Below, piece after piece: positions 37,524-48,900 of a stretch of DNA of 64,000 bases. Origin of the DNA: Linnemannia hyalina (taxonomy: Eukaryota; Mortierellomycota; Mortierellomycetes; Mortierellales; Mortierellaceae); the NCBI GenBank assembly GCA_019671135.1, contig JAHRHY010000018.1:124001-188000 (forward strand). Reading direction: 5' to 3'. Within the stretch, counting starts at the first letter, position 1. Each line of letters opens with the position of its first letter. The translations under genes and the position numbers were made by a program. The notes under the pieces are model-generated. The model was given only the letters and a program-made list of their open reading frames with translations. It was not told the origin of the DNA and did no database searches.

Positions 37524-39553
37524 GGTGGTGATGTTGTTGGTGGGGTTGTTGGTGGGCGGTGATGGGAAAAGAAGAAAAAAGAAGAAAAAGACTTTTTTAT
37601 TTTGTACGGTAAACAAAAGTGAGTCGCCTGTCCTGTCCTGTCCTGTCCTGTCCTGTCCTGTCCCTGTGTGTCCGTCCTTTTGATCGAGATGCGATTTCCT
37701 GACTCAACTCCTGGGTGAGAGCAAAGCCACCAAGAAATTTTATGCTTTTCTGGTCCTGTGAATGGGGGCTGTATGCAACTGGTATGCATACTGGACACAT
37801 ACTTGATAGCTTGCTTGCTTGTAGATTAAGGAACAAGAGCAAGGAGCGACTGACTAGGACATGACATGCTATGGCACACCACTCTGTCATTAACGGGAGA
37901 AAGAGAGAAAAAGAAACAAAAAGGAAGCCATGTCTATTATGGCATGTGGGAAAGTAACATAGGGACCACACAGCGGAAGGAATGATAGAGAAACTACGCC
38001 GCCAAATAAAAAAAAAATTAACAAAACAGTCCCCGAGTGGGTTCTCTTTTCCGATGGAGAGATTATCAAGTCTGAGGAAAGCCATAAAAAGGACCAACTG
38101 ACACCTCCACGCTCTCTCTCTTTTTTTTTTTTTTTTTTCTTTCATTATTAACTTTTGCAATCTTCTTTCTTAAGAAGGATTATGTTTCTTTTTTGATCTA
38201 GACCTCGGATTGTGCTCGTTTGGAAAGGGGAAGAGAGCGAGAGAGAGAGCAAGAGTGAAAAGCAGTGGCCCGATCTACGAGGAGCAATTACTAAGAAACC
38301 GACCCCTCTTGAATCTCTTAATTAACCTCACAGCAACGGACAAATGAAAAAGAAGCACACAAGAATGAGGCTAGAAGCATCGATCGACGACCTCAACAAC
38401 AAGACATGAATGGCTACTTGGGCATACAACATGGAGATAGATACCTCTAGAGAGCAAACAAAAACACACACACACACACAATTGCAAGGGTGTGTGAGAG
38501 GTGGAGAAGAAGGCGAAAAGAGAACGAGGGTGATGGTGAAGGAAGGAGGAGCATGAACGCTAATGGTGTTTATTTTTGGCTTCCCGCCCTCTCTTCTTTA
38601 ACATGAAATGAAGAAATACATGTCTGGCTGGTCAGCGCCTTTGTTGACGTCCATTCTCTCTGTATGTCCTTCATGAACTTCATATTTCAACCCACGATGC
38701 AAATGGTACTTGCAAAAATAGGATCTGACTTCCCTCCACCTTCTATTTTAATTGTGATTGCTGTCAACAATGACCCGCTTGTTAACAAGGATGCAACGAG
38801 GGCGTTGTCCATCATCCAAGATGAAGAAGTAGCTCTACCTCGTTTCACTCGTCTTTTGTTTGTTCGCAGTCAATGGTATGGCTGATCCAAAAGTCAGAGT
38901 ACGTACATAGCTGGTGAGCAGGCATTGGTAGATAGGTACATGTGCATAGCATTCATACACTCACAGAGACTGATTTATATGCCCCGAGAAATGTGGAGCA
39001 GATGGGTGTGCATGTGCGAGAGAGTACTGTGTACGTTTTTAATCTCTTATGCTGTCCCCATCATATACACACGCGGTAGTTTAGCCATTATCCATCATGG
39101 ATGGTCAACCAAAAGCAATTTAGCGACTCCCCATCGCTCTCTTTCTTTCTCAGTGTCGTTGTTCGTTCTCCCCATCTCTGTTGTGTTTGTATGGCGGAAT
39201 ATCTCTCCTCCTCGTTTGTGTCTGTCAAGGAGTGCTTAGCTCAGATAATGATTTGGGTGTGCGTGTTCGTTCAGGAGGTGCCCCTCGTTGATTTCATCTC
39301 CTTCTGCCCTGTGTTGTGCTCTTTAACTTTCTTTTTCTCTTCTTCTCTTGTCCCTTTCATTTTAATTTTTTCGTTTTCCTCTTTTCGCGCACCTTTCCCT
39401 TTCTTTTCACTTTGTTTTGTTTGCCACCATCCTTCCTTCCCCCCCCCCCCCCCCCTCAGATCTACTCTTTCATTCCATCCACTCTCAACATCCAACAACA
39501 CACACTCTCCCTCTACTTCACTCGAACACATTTCCTTCACAAACACATTCACA
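37524..39553. other. Divergent intergenic region with simple repeats
   Basis: Two kilobases between divergent KRS1 (-) and the double zinc-domain gene (+). It contains seven CCTGT units at 37627-37661, a T-rich tract near 38119-38139, a short (CA) run near 38466-38481 and a 17-C run at 39439-39455 in the probable leader of the downstream gene. No gene supported. Confidence 0.55.
37627..37661. repeat. Seven tandem CCTGT pentamers
   Basis: Perfect tandem array of CCTGT just upstream of the KRS1 start. Similar but shorter CCTGT runs occur near 34691 and after the cyclin stop near 23891, so the motif is recurrent in this window. Confidence 0.9.
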
Positions 39554-42500
39554 ATGGACACCGACAAAGTCTCGGCCGCAATGGGCAACTACATGCTGCA
39601 GGGTTGGGTAAGTGGACAGGGACCCCTTTGAGCCAATTTATTTATAACAAGAAAAAAAAAGTTATCGGCTTTGGCAACCTCTTGGGCACCCCTGGATTCC
39701 TGGAGACAACTAACTCCTTCTGCTTCTCCTCTTTCACTTTAGGCCATGCTGAATGATGGTTGTCCGGACTGCAATGTAAGTTGATTGAACACCAACGATT
39801 CCGGTTTTGCTGCGTCCTTTAGGTCTAGTGCCTTTCGAGGCGTCGTTAGTCTCGACACTAGGAAAAGGGCAAGAATGGCTCACGTTTTCTGTGGCGGTTG
39901 TTGTGTCTCTTTCACTCTCGCTTGCTTACTTGCGGCGAGTCTGAGAGTGAGAGTGTTGAGCAAAAAGAGTGGGGTTGAAGTGAAGTGAGCATACAACAAC
40001 AAGAGTAGAAACTCCTACCATGACCCCCTGTGTGCTCCTTCTGCCCCAACGGCCAACAGGCGTATGAGCGACAATTATCCACCATTCCCCTTGTTTTATT
40101 GTCCCTTTATCGTGTGTTATCGTGTGTTATCGTGTGTAACCCTCCGTCTGCTAAAAACAAAGCCAGGGCAAGATGAACCCCGATCATCTTTTTTTTTTTT
40201 TTTTTTTTTTTTTTTCTTACCCTCGTTCAGTCTTTCATTCTCTTCTCACCTCATCACTCACCTACTCCCTTCATTCTTTATTCATCAACTGGTTTTAGAC
40301 ACCGTTGATGCGCAACCGTGAAGCAACAAGTCAGATCTGCGTCAACTGTCAACTCAACCCCCCTGTCGACCCCGAGGAAGTCTCAACTACAACTACTACC
40401 ACTACAGAAACAACAGCACCAGGACCAGCATCTTCCCCAGCACAAGCAACAACTCTCCCGCCTCCCCCACCTGCAGTTACAGTTGCGGCCATGACAACAC
40501 CTGCTCCCACCTCTGCCCTTCCTTCCCTCCCTTCGACCCCTGCCCCAGGACCCTTCCGCCCTCCCTCGCCTCAAAATCACCGATCTTCGACTTTGGATCC
40601 CATGCTTGAAGCACGTCGCGCACTTCGTCCCGTTGGCGCCAGGAGCATTGGAGGTGCTCCTCCTCAACCTCCCTCGACTCCCCCCCCTCGCGCAACAACC
40701 CCTCTGCCAATGCCTCCCGGAACCCCTCCTCCTCCTCCCACTGGAGCAAAGACTACATCCGGACCATTGGGTCTCAAACCCGCTAATATCCCTAGACCTC
40801 CAGGTCCTCCACCACCTGCACCCTCAACCGCTCCCCCTGCCCTGCCTCTGTCCCCTCCCCCACCAGCTGGGACTCTGCTTCCTACACTTGTGCCAAGAGA
40901 CATAAAGCGTTCGCCTCAGAGCTCAGTCATCCTCTCGGGCCCCATTCTACCACCCTCAACTCCTCCACCTCCCCCACCCTCAGCAATCACGTCGGGACCT
41001 CTTCCCAGCCCTCCTACTGGTCCAGTTCCTCCCGTTGCCACTGAATCAGTCGTAACCGAGGTCTTGGAACCCCTTGCTACGACTGCTCCACAAAAGGATC
41101 AGGAGACTGCTGCTGCCACCACCGAGGAGCCAGTTGAGGAACAAGAGCAACACAGCGAGGAGATCGAGAGCGAGGTCACTGTCGAGGCTTTCGAAGTAGA
41201 TGAGCCTGACGCAGACACCCAGAGCCTTTTGGAGATCGAACAACCAACTGAGACTGCTCAGGAGCAGCCTCAGGGACCAGTTCAAGAACAGGAGCAGCCT
41301 CCGGTCCAAACTCAAGAACAAGAAGAGAAACAAGAAGATGAGCAGCAACAACAACAGGAGGCAACTCAGGAGCAACCTCTCGAGCAGGCTCAGGAAGCTG
41401 AAGACGAGGAGGATGATGTAGACGACGGCGACAAGACTGGTGTCGAAAGCGACGATGATTTCGAGGATGCCGAGGAGGAAGTGTTCAAGCCCTCGGAGGA
41501 CGAAGTCAAGGAGCGCGAGTCCAAGCGCGAGCAGAGCGAGCGTGCTTCCCGTCTGATCGGTCAAAAGATGCTTCAAGGATGGGCCATGTTGCAAGACCCC
41601 TGCCCCAACCTCTCCTGCCACGGTGTAAGTGCCCCTGCCCAGAAGTTTTTTTTTTCTTCGAGGGCAAATTTTTGTTTACCCTCAACAGGGATACTAACCT
41701 CACTGAACGATGATTACGCACTGACAGGTACCTTTGTTGAGAAACCGTGAAAAGAAAGAGTACTGTGTGGTGTGCGACAACTACTTTCAGCGTGAACAAG
41801 ATCTCGAGCATGGAAAGTACACGATCGTCGCACCTGAGCCCGTCTCGGCACCATTGCCTCCTCTCCCACCAGCACCTACCTCCTTGCCTCCTCCTCCCCA
41901 GACGCCTTCGCCTGCCCTCCCACCACAACACCAGGCTGTCACTTCAGTGACATCTCCCAGTATTAGGGCATCATCTCCTTTGGCCAGCCCTTCGTTCGGT
42001 CGCAGCCGGCGCGATTCTGCTGGAAGAGTCTCTGGTTCTATTATTCTCCCGCCTGCTGCCCCTATGCCCTCCAGCCTCGCATCTGCCAGCCAGCAGATTC
42101 TCGGCAAGCACCTCAGCGAAGATCTTGATGTAATTTTGTCTTCCTTGTTTCTTTTTTTGTTTTTTTGACGTTAGTGTGTTATGACTTGTGTGACATGGAC
42201 GCTGATGGGATAATTATTTTGTGGTGGATTAATTTAGAAGCTGGCATCAGAGGATGAAGAGGCGCGCAAACATATTCAGATTATCCGTAAGGGAGGAGAG
42301 TACTCGAGCAGATCGCTCCCACCAGTTCCTTCAGGACCAGCCCCACCAGCAGGATCGCGCCCCACATCGACCTACTCGACCTCTTCAGAATACCATCCCT
42401 CCGAGGGTGAACGTCCAGAGTTGAAGAATATTCGCCCTCCTCGCTACAACAATCCTAATTACCATGCTAATGGAGCCAGTCACCTTCATCAACAGCAGCA

Positions 42501-42765
42501 GCAACACGCGTCTATGAACGGAACTGGATCTGAACAACAACAACAATTACACAACGGACCTGCTCCACCACCACCAGCACCACTCTCGCCTGAGGTGCAG
42601 GCACTTGTGGCGGCAACACACAAGACTATGGCGACGATCTTGGTCAAACTAGAGGCATATCGCCTTGCTTTGGAGGTCGCTGAGAGTCCCAAGGAGTGCC
42701 AGGCGTTGACTGCCCAGATCAAGGGTCTTATGGAGTGCTTAAAGGCCTGCCGCGAGACTCTTTAA
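39554..42765 (+). CDS. Protein with two p27-autoantigen (ZNRD2/SSSCA1-type) zinc domains, five exons
   Basis: Exons 39554-39607, 39743-39775, 40299-41624, 41728-42129 and 42238-42765 join in phase 0 throughout to 780 aa. The second exon is only 33 bp. Two copies of the small zinc domain of Sjogren's/scleroderma autoantigen p27 are present. The first, near residues 14-46, reads MLQGWAMLNDGCPDC then TPLMRNRE and CVNC. The second, near residues 452-490, reads MLQGWAMLQDPCPNLSC then VPLLRNRE and CVVC. Each has two Cys pairs suited to one zinc. Between them lie about 400 residues rich in Pro, then Gln/Glu. After the second comes another Pro/Ser linker and a C-terminal helical segment (about 720-780). 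A 27-T run sits in intron 2. Known members are small proteins of unclear role; the large linker is unusual. Function not inferable beyond zinc binding. Confidence 0.88.
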
Positions 42766-43775
42766 ACAAGTTTCTATTTTTTTTCCTTATCTTTCTTTCA
42801 TGTTTATGACAGCACGAACTGACAGATGGATGCAGTATATGCATACCAGCTGTGCGACATGACCCCTTCCTGCCTTTTCCGTTAGGCCATCTTGATATCC
42901 ACTTTTTTCCCTCTTTCTCACGACTCATAGAATCTTTTCATCCATATTAAAAAACTAGTCAACGCTTCACATTTTGCCTCTGGCGTGTTCATTTTATTTT
43001 GTTTATTATTGTCATTCCTCGTTTCATTAACTATAGTTCCGGGCATACAATACGAAAATACCTATCAATCGAGACAACAGCACAAGGATTAGTTTTGTGT
43101 TTTATGACAAGAAAGAAAAGAGCTTCTTTTTGAAGGAGGTTGTTGCTTCAGATCAAGGAAGGCACGTTTGTTTAATCAACATTGTTGTTTAGACGCGGAA
43201 TAACGATACATCATAAGCAGGATGGAAAGGGATGGCGACGAAATAGATAAAGGATTGGGTGGATGGAGTTGAGGTGTTACCTTTGTTGTTTGTTATCAGA
43301 GGCGTCGTGTCAGGAGTGAGTGTACTTTAAGTGAAGGGAGGAAGGAGGATAAGGAAGAGGGGGAAGAAAGAAAAAAAATATGTTTGCAAAAAAAGGGCAT
43401 AGAAAAAAATCAAAACAACAACCGTAGAAAAAAAAATCCCCCCCCCCGATATGAATACGTCACAGTACAGATCAGATCACGTAAATCTTACTGATACATG
43501 CGCCCATCCATAGGTGCGACATTTTTTTTTTCATGTCTCTGCTTCTTTTCGAACCACCTCTTCCCACCCTTTTCTTTTACGCCATACCTCTCTCACTCTC
43601 ATCAATTCTTCTCTTCTTCACTTACCAAAGAAAAGCAACACTCGTCCACTTTTTTTTCTTTCCTGACACACATAACGCGCACAGCTCTCTCTCACGCTCA
43701 CGCGTACACCCTTCACACCTACACTCCTGCAGCCACACACCAAGTCCTACCCTAAAAAAATCTACCAGCCCCAAT
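42766..43775. other. Intergenic region
   Basis: About 1 kb with A/T runs, a short C run near 43438-43447 and a C/T-rich leader before the next gene. No gene supported. Confidence 0.5.
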
Positions 43776-45230
43776 ATGTCAGACAGATCCTGGTCCCCAC
43801 CTTTAGACCTCTCCACCCGGACCCTCCAATCGCTCTCAATAATCCGCGCCCGCCCCGAGCACCTTCCCGCAATCCACAAGATCCAAGTCCTCGCCTACCC
43901 TGGTCGGACAGACTTTCACGAGTCTGAGGACGTTTTTCGGTCAAAGATGGAGGCCTACCCTGCGGGGAACTTTGTTGCGCTCGCGACTTATTCTGTTGTT
44001 ACGCATGATGATACTTCGACTTGGGTTGGTGCTGAGGAAGGGGATGAGGGGGAGGTTGAGGAGGTAGAGATAGAGGGAGAGGAGGAGGAGGAGGAGGGGG
44101 AGGGGGAGGGGGAGGTTGTGCATGGGATTTCGGTTGTGGAGATTACAGAGACGGGACCGGATGGGTCTAGCACGACGACGACTACGACCTCGACTACGAC
44201 GTCGATTGGAGGAGAAACGGTTGAACATGTTGATATTGTGCGCGCACGGACGCCTGATATCTTGGAGGGGACCGATGATGAGGATAATGGCCCTCCTTTG
44301 CCTGATAAGCGATCCACGGGTTTGGATGTCCCGCATGCTCGCCATGGACATGGGCATGGACATGATTCAAAGTCAGCAGGGGGTGGAGGTGATGCTGCTG
44401 CGTCATCGATCACGGGTGCACCTGCAGAGAAGGCTGGGGGAGAGGAAGAAGAGGAGGAGGAGGATACGACGGTCTTGTTCCAGTGGGAAGAACCGGTCGG
44501 CTACCTATTCTCACATCCCTACAGCCGCGAATCCGTCACCCTCCACCGCATGGGCGCCCACGCCGCTACCGCCACCGAGGAGGAGGAGAAGAAGAAGGGT
44601 GAGGCGTCCTCAAAGCAGAAGCGAATCCGATTGGAAGGCGGCGGAACTGCTGCTGGCAAGGACCACCTTCAGGATGATGACGAAGAGGAGTCCGAGGGAG
44701 AGACAAAGTATGACCATGACCAGTGGATGGAGAAGTACTACATCCATGATTGTGCGATCCACCCGAGTTGGAGGGGCCGGGGTCTGGCTTCGAAGCTGTG
44801 GAAAGCTCTTGAGGAGTCTTTGGTCTCGAACCGAGATGTTCACGGAGGAGAGGGTGCTCCTGGTGCTGGTGAGGGTGCGAGTGGGGATCTGGTAGATACT
44901 GAGGAAGAGGAGGAGGAGGGTAGTGGAAGTCATTCCGAGAGCGCCAACAGCGACGACAACACAGCATCGAAGGAAACATCAACAACGCGTCGTCGTCGTG
45001 GAGGTCGTCGGGGTTCGAAAAAGACCCGCAGTCACGCCCACGGACACAGGCACAGGAGAAGAAAGGGCGCGCCAAACCTCAAGGAGATTGTCCTCGTGAG
45101 TGTGCAGGGCACGAAACCGTTCTGGCAGCACGCGGGCGGGTTCCAGGTTGTTGCGGATCATGATATGGATTTGAGTGTTTATGGTGCGGAGGGAGAGGCG
45201 TTCTTGATGCAGAAGATATTTGTCTTTTGA
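43776..45230 (+). CDS. GNAT-type N-acetyltransferase with acidic insertions
   Basis: Single-exon protein of 484 aa, probably transferring acetyl from acetyl-CoA to an amine. GNAT elements appear in order but are spread apart: the first strand/helix SIIRARPEHLPAIHKIQ near residue 25, the strand EEPVGYLFSHPY near 237, the acetyl-CoA loop HDCAIHPSWRGRGLASKLW near 325 (the RGRGLA part fits Q/RxxGxG/A) and the final part IVLVSVQGTKPFWQHAGGF near 437. Between them are inserts: an acidic Glu/Gly run near residues 85-115, Thr/Asp-rich segments, and a Lys/Arg/His-rich stretch near 405-430. The start lies just after a C/T-rich leader. The substrate is unknown. The N-terminal segment resembles fungal GNATs annotated only as acetyltransferase. 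Confidence 0.8.
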   Translation: MSDRSWSPPLDLSTRTLQSLSIIRARPEHLPAIHKIQVLAYPGRTDFHESEDVFRSKMEAYPAGNFVALATYSVVTHDDTSTWVGAEEGDEGEVEEVEIEGEEEEEEGEGEGEVVHGISVVEITETGPDGSSTTTTTTSTTTSIGGETVEHVDIVRARTPDILEGTDDEDNGPPLPDKRSTGLDVPHARHGHGHGHDSKSAGGGGDAAASSITGAPAEKAGGEEEEEEEDTTVLFQWEEPVGYLFSHPYSRESVTLHRMGAHAATATEEEEKKKGEASSKQKRIRLEGGGTAAGKDHLQDDDEEESEGETKYDHDQWMEKYYIHDCAIHPSWRGRGLASKLWKALEESLVSNRDVHGGEGAPGAGEGASGDLVDTEEEEEEGSGSHSESANSDDNTASKETSTTRRRRGGRRGSKKTRSHAHGHRHRRRKGAPNLKEIVLVSVQGTKPFWQHAGGFQVVADHDMDLSVYGAEGEAFLMQKIFVF

Positions 45231-45999
45231 GCGGGTGGATGGGTGGGATGGGAGACTGGTAGAGTTACTTTCCTCTCTTTTTTCTCAACCTTGTAGACAG
45301 ATACACAAAAAACGAAATACTACAGAGAATAAAAGCTCAAGAAAACAAAGAAAATCGCGTTTTCAACATATGGGTTCATACCTGAGTACAATCGACAGAG
45401 GCCAAAATAATGAAAGAACGACCATTAAGAGGTCGTATTTGCAGAAACTTATTTTCGTGTTGGCATTTGCCCGGAGACATGCGACATCTTAGTTTGTAGA
45501 TTGCGTTGTTAACGGCATTGGTGATATGAATTGTTGGTGCTGTTATTGCGTCGAGCTCTCACATGGTGATGACGGTGGTGTCTGTGGTATTTGTTGAGTA
45601 CGGTGTAAGGAACGAAAATAAAGGAAAAAGAAAGAAGTTAGACGATTAACCACACAACATGAGAAAGACGTCGCTGTATTAATATTTGAGCTTAGAAACC
45701 CCCTTCATACCAATGCCGCAGTAACCGTGTGAAGAAGTGTCGGTTCATCCATCGTCATTTCAAGGATGACAGGTATCGTCGAGTGTTGGGTACATGGCCA
45801 TGACTCCCATTCTATTCATTGCCCAGACCTCTTCAGCAATCTCTCCTCTCTTTCAATTCGGTCTAAGTTGAAATGTATTTGCATTGTGAGAAGTGAAAAA
45901 ATAAAGAAGTGGTTTTGTGTATTGAAAAAACAAGTGTACAGAGGAAGCCGCGGCCCTGTTTGCGCCTAAGCAAAAAGAATGCCTCTTGAATCCATCAAC
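45231..45999. other. Intergenic region
   Basis: Short 3' flanks of the acetyltransferase (+) and the NACHT gene (-). No gene supported. Confidence 0.5.
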
Positions 46000-48900
46000 T
46001 TAATCACAAGAGGAACCTACTTCCGCTTCATTTGCCTTTGAGGTCAATGTATCATCGACGGCGTCCCGCTGGAGTAACAGTTTCCGGTTGGTGGCGTCAA
46101 GACCAGTAACGCCCTCGAGTATCATGCCGAACGTGCCAAGCATTCCGATGTCGGATCCCCAGATCAAGTCAACAGACACTACGCCATCACTGTCATTGCT
46201 CTTCGAGATCCGCCAGACACGAACAGACCGATCATTACTACTAGTGACAAACTCCAGCGGCTCAACCGGGTTCCAGGCGATATCGGTAACGAGGCCAAGG
46301 AATCCATCGACGACAGCAACAACACACTCGGCCCCCATACCACTCGAGTAGCGACCGCAGAGTTGGACGGTGTTGCCGTAACTTCCACAGGCGATCCATC
46401 TTCCGCAGGGTGAGTAAGCGATGCAATCAGTACCAGAAGGGTCAACTTCCAGTTTGAGGTCGGGCTCCTTCGACTGAAGGTCCCAGAAGAATAAAAGGCC
46501 ATTGGCGCCAATAGCAAGCTCCTGACCGTTTGGGGAATAGGCCAAGGCACTAATTCTCTCCCCCTCCAAAGTTGTTGTCCTGAAAAGCGTCTTTGATTGT
46601 GTGTCGAAGATATTCACTGTACCATCCACATCGCCGGCCGCAAGCTGCTGTCCTATCGGCGAGAATGTCACAGTACAGTTACTGAAAGTACCGCAATCCA
46701 TGTTGGCTAAAACGTGTCCCTGCTCGGTACTCTCCGGCTCCCACAACCGAACAGTCTTGTCCTTGCTAGCAGACGCAATCCACTTGCCACATGGTGAAAA
46801 TATCAACCTCACCACAATCCCAGTGTGTCCTTCAAGGGCAGGTCCAAGTTCGCCGGTTCCAAGGTCCCACAATTGGATACTCTCATCTCCGTGCGCGACC
46901 GCCGTGTGCTTCGTGTTCGGTGAAAATGCGATTGAATATACGAACTCGATGGGAAGAGCATGGGCAGATCCCACGGTACCTGTTCGAGCGTCCCACTCTA
47001 ACACGGATTTGTCCATGCTTCCTGACCAGATAAACTGCCCAGTAGGTAGATAAGCGACTGTTCTGACGAAATGGGAATGTCCACGTTGTCCAAGGCTGCA
47101 TCCGCTTGAGCTCGCGTCCCACAGACGAACCTCTCTGGAACCATCGGTGGAAGCGAGATGTTGTCCGTTCGACGAGAAAGAAATATCGACGAGGGAATTA
47201 TTGCCGTTGAACTCGGAGACGAGGACGCCAGATGACACATCCCAAATTTTGACGGTGGAGTCAGAGCTAGCTGAAGCGATCCGTTGACCATCGGCGGAAA
47301 ACAAAGCCCTCACGACAGCGTTAGTGTGGCCATGTAAGTCAAGTCCTGCTGACCCAGAGGCGGTGCTCCAGAGCCTCAGAGTGCCATCGTGATGTCCAGA
47401 TACGAGCTGGTGACCATCAGGTGAAATGTCGAGACAAACGACAGGTCCAAGGTCCAGCTCCCAAACATCCCCTGGCGCTCCTGTCTCTACATCCCAGAAT
47501 CGAATCGTCTTATCGTCACCACACGACACAAGCCGACGTCCATCCGGTGTAAACTTGACACTGTTGACAGCGCCCTTATGACCCTCCAGCACAAACAGCG
47601 GCTCTCCGGTCACCGAGTCCCATAATCGTACCGACTTGTCCAGGCTGGCTGACGCGACTTTCTTGCCGCAAGGAGAAAATTCCACCGATAACACGTTGCG
47701 CGTGTGTCCGTTCATGGTCGCAAGAGGATCACCGCTGCTGCAATCCCACACTCGCACTGCTTTGTCCTCACTCCCAGATACCAGCCACCGGCTGTCGGGT
47801 GAGAACGCCAAAAATTCGATGTCGCCGTCATGTCCGAGAAGCGAGCGGATTTTTTTCCAGGTTGATATGTCGTATAAGCTAATAGCTCCACGTCGCTGAC
47901 CCACCGCAAGCATTCTTCCATCAGGCGAGTAGCAACATGACCAAGCATCGTCGTCTTCCTCCAAGTACGGCAGTTCCCCGAATCGAACACCCTCCATCAG
48001 CGCGTTACTGAAGTCCGCCTTGCGTAGCCAACTCATTCCAAGATTGGCGCCCCTGAGGTCAGCCCCTTGAAACAGCGCCGAATCAAACTGCCCACCGGAG
48101 AGATCGGCCCCTGGAATCCGAATGCCTCGGAAATCGTGTCGATGGAAGGTCACGCCGGCTCTGACCAAGATGGAGATGGCGTTGGCTGCCGCGGTTCCCA
48201 ATGAGACATCAGACTTGGTCCTCTCGACGACCTCGAGGAGCTGGCCCTTGAAGATAGGATTCTCCTGCACTCGCTCGCTGAGGAACTGTATAACGGGGGG
48301 CTCGTCGAGAAGGTTGCGCGTGAACAAAGGGCACATGGGGTCGAGCGATTGGACGTCGGAAGAGTCGGGTGTCGATTGGGGAGCGCATTCGTCAACAGGC
48401 ACAGAGGTACTGGAACGGACAACGGTACAGGAAAAGAAATACTCCAGCATCGACCGGTGAAGAAACTGAAAGTGGGTTCCTGAACGGGTCACTGGAGAAG
48501 CCTCTCGCAACAGTCGCACCTCTGGGTCCGGACCGAAATACTCGACTTTCCACGTCGTCTTGTCCTTGAGGTGGAGATACTGGACGACAGCCTTTCCGTT
48601 CAGTTTCTCAAACATCGCCGATGCCAGTCTCGTACAGTAGTCCACGCCCATAGCTTCAAATCCCGCATCCTCTAGCATTCCCAACATGTCGTAATCCTGC
48701 TTGGATAAGGGGTTGCTTTGGAGCCGTCGGTTGTTGACATTGAGCCAGTGATTGACAAAGGTGTCGTAGAGTTGGATACGGACAATCTTGATTGTGGACA
48801 GGTCTTGGTTGCCCTTGGTGACATCGGGAAGTGCCTCGAGCGCGAGTAAGAGGAGGAACGGATTCGTGACCAGATCCATGAGGTTAGGGATCGTAGTCAA

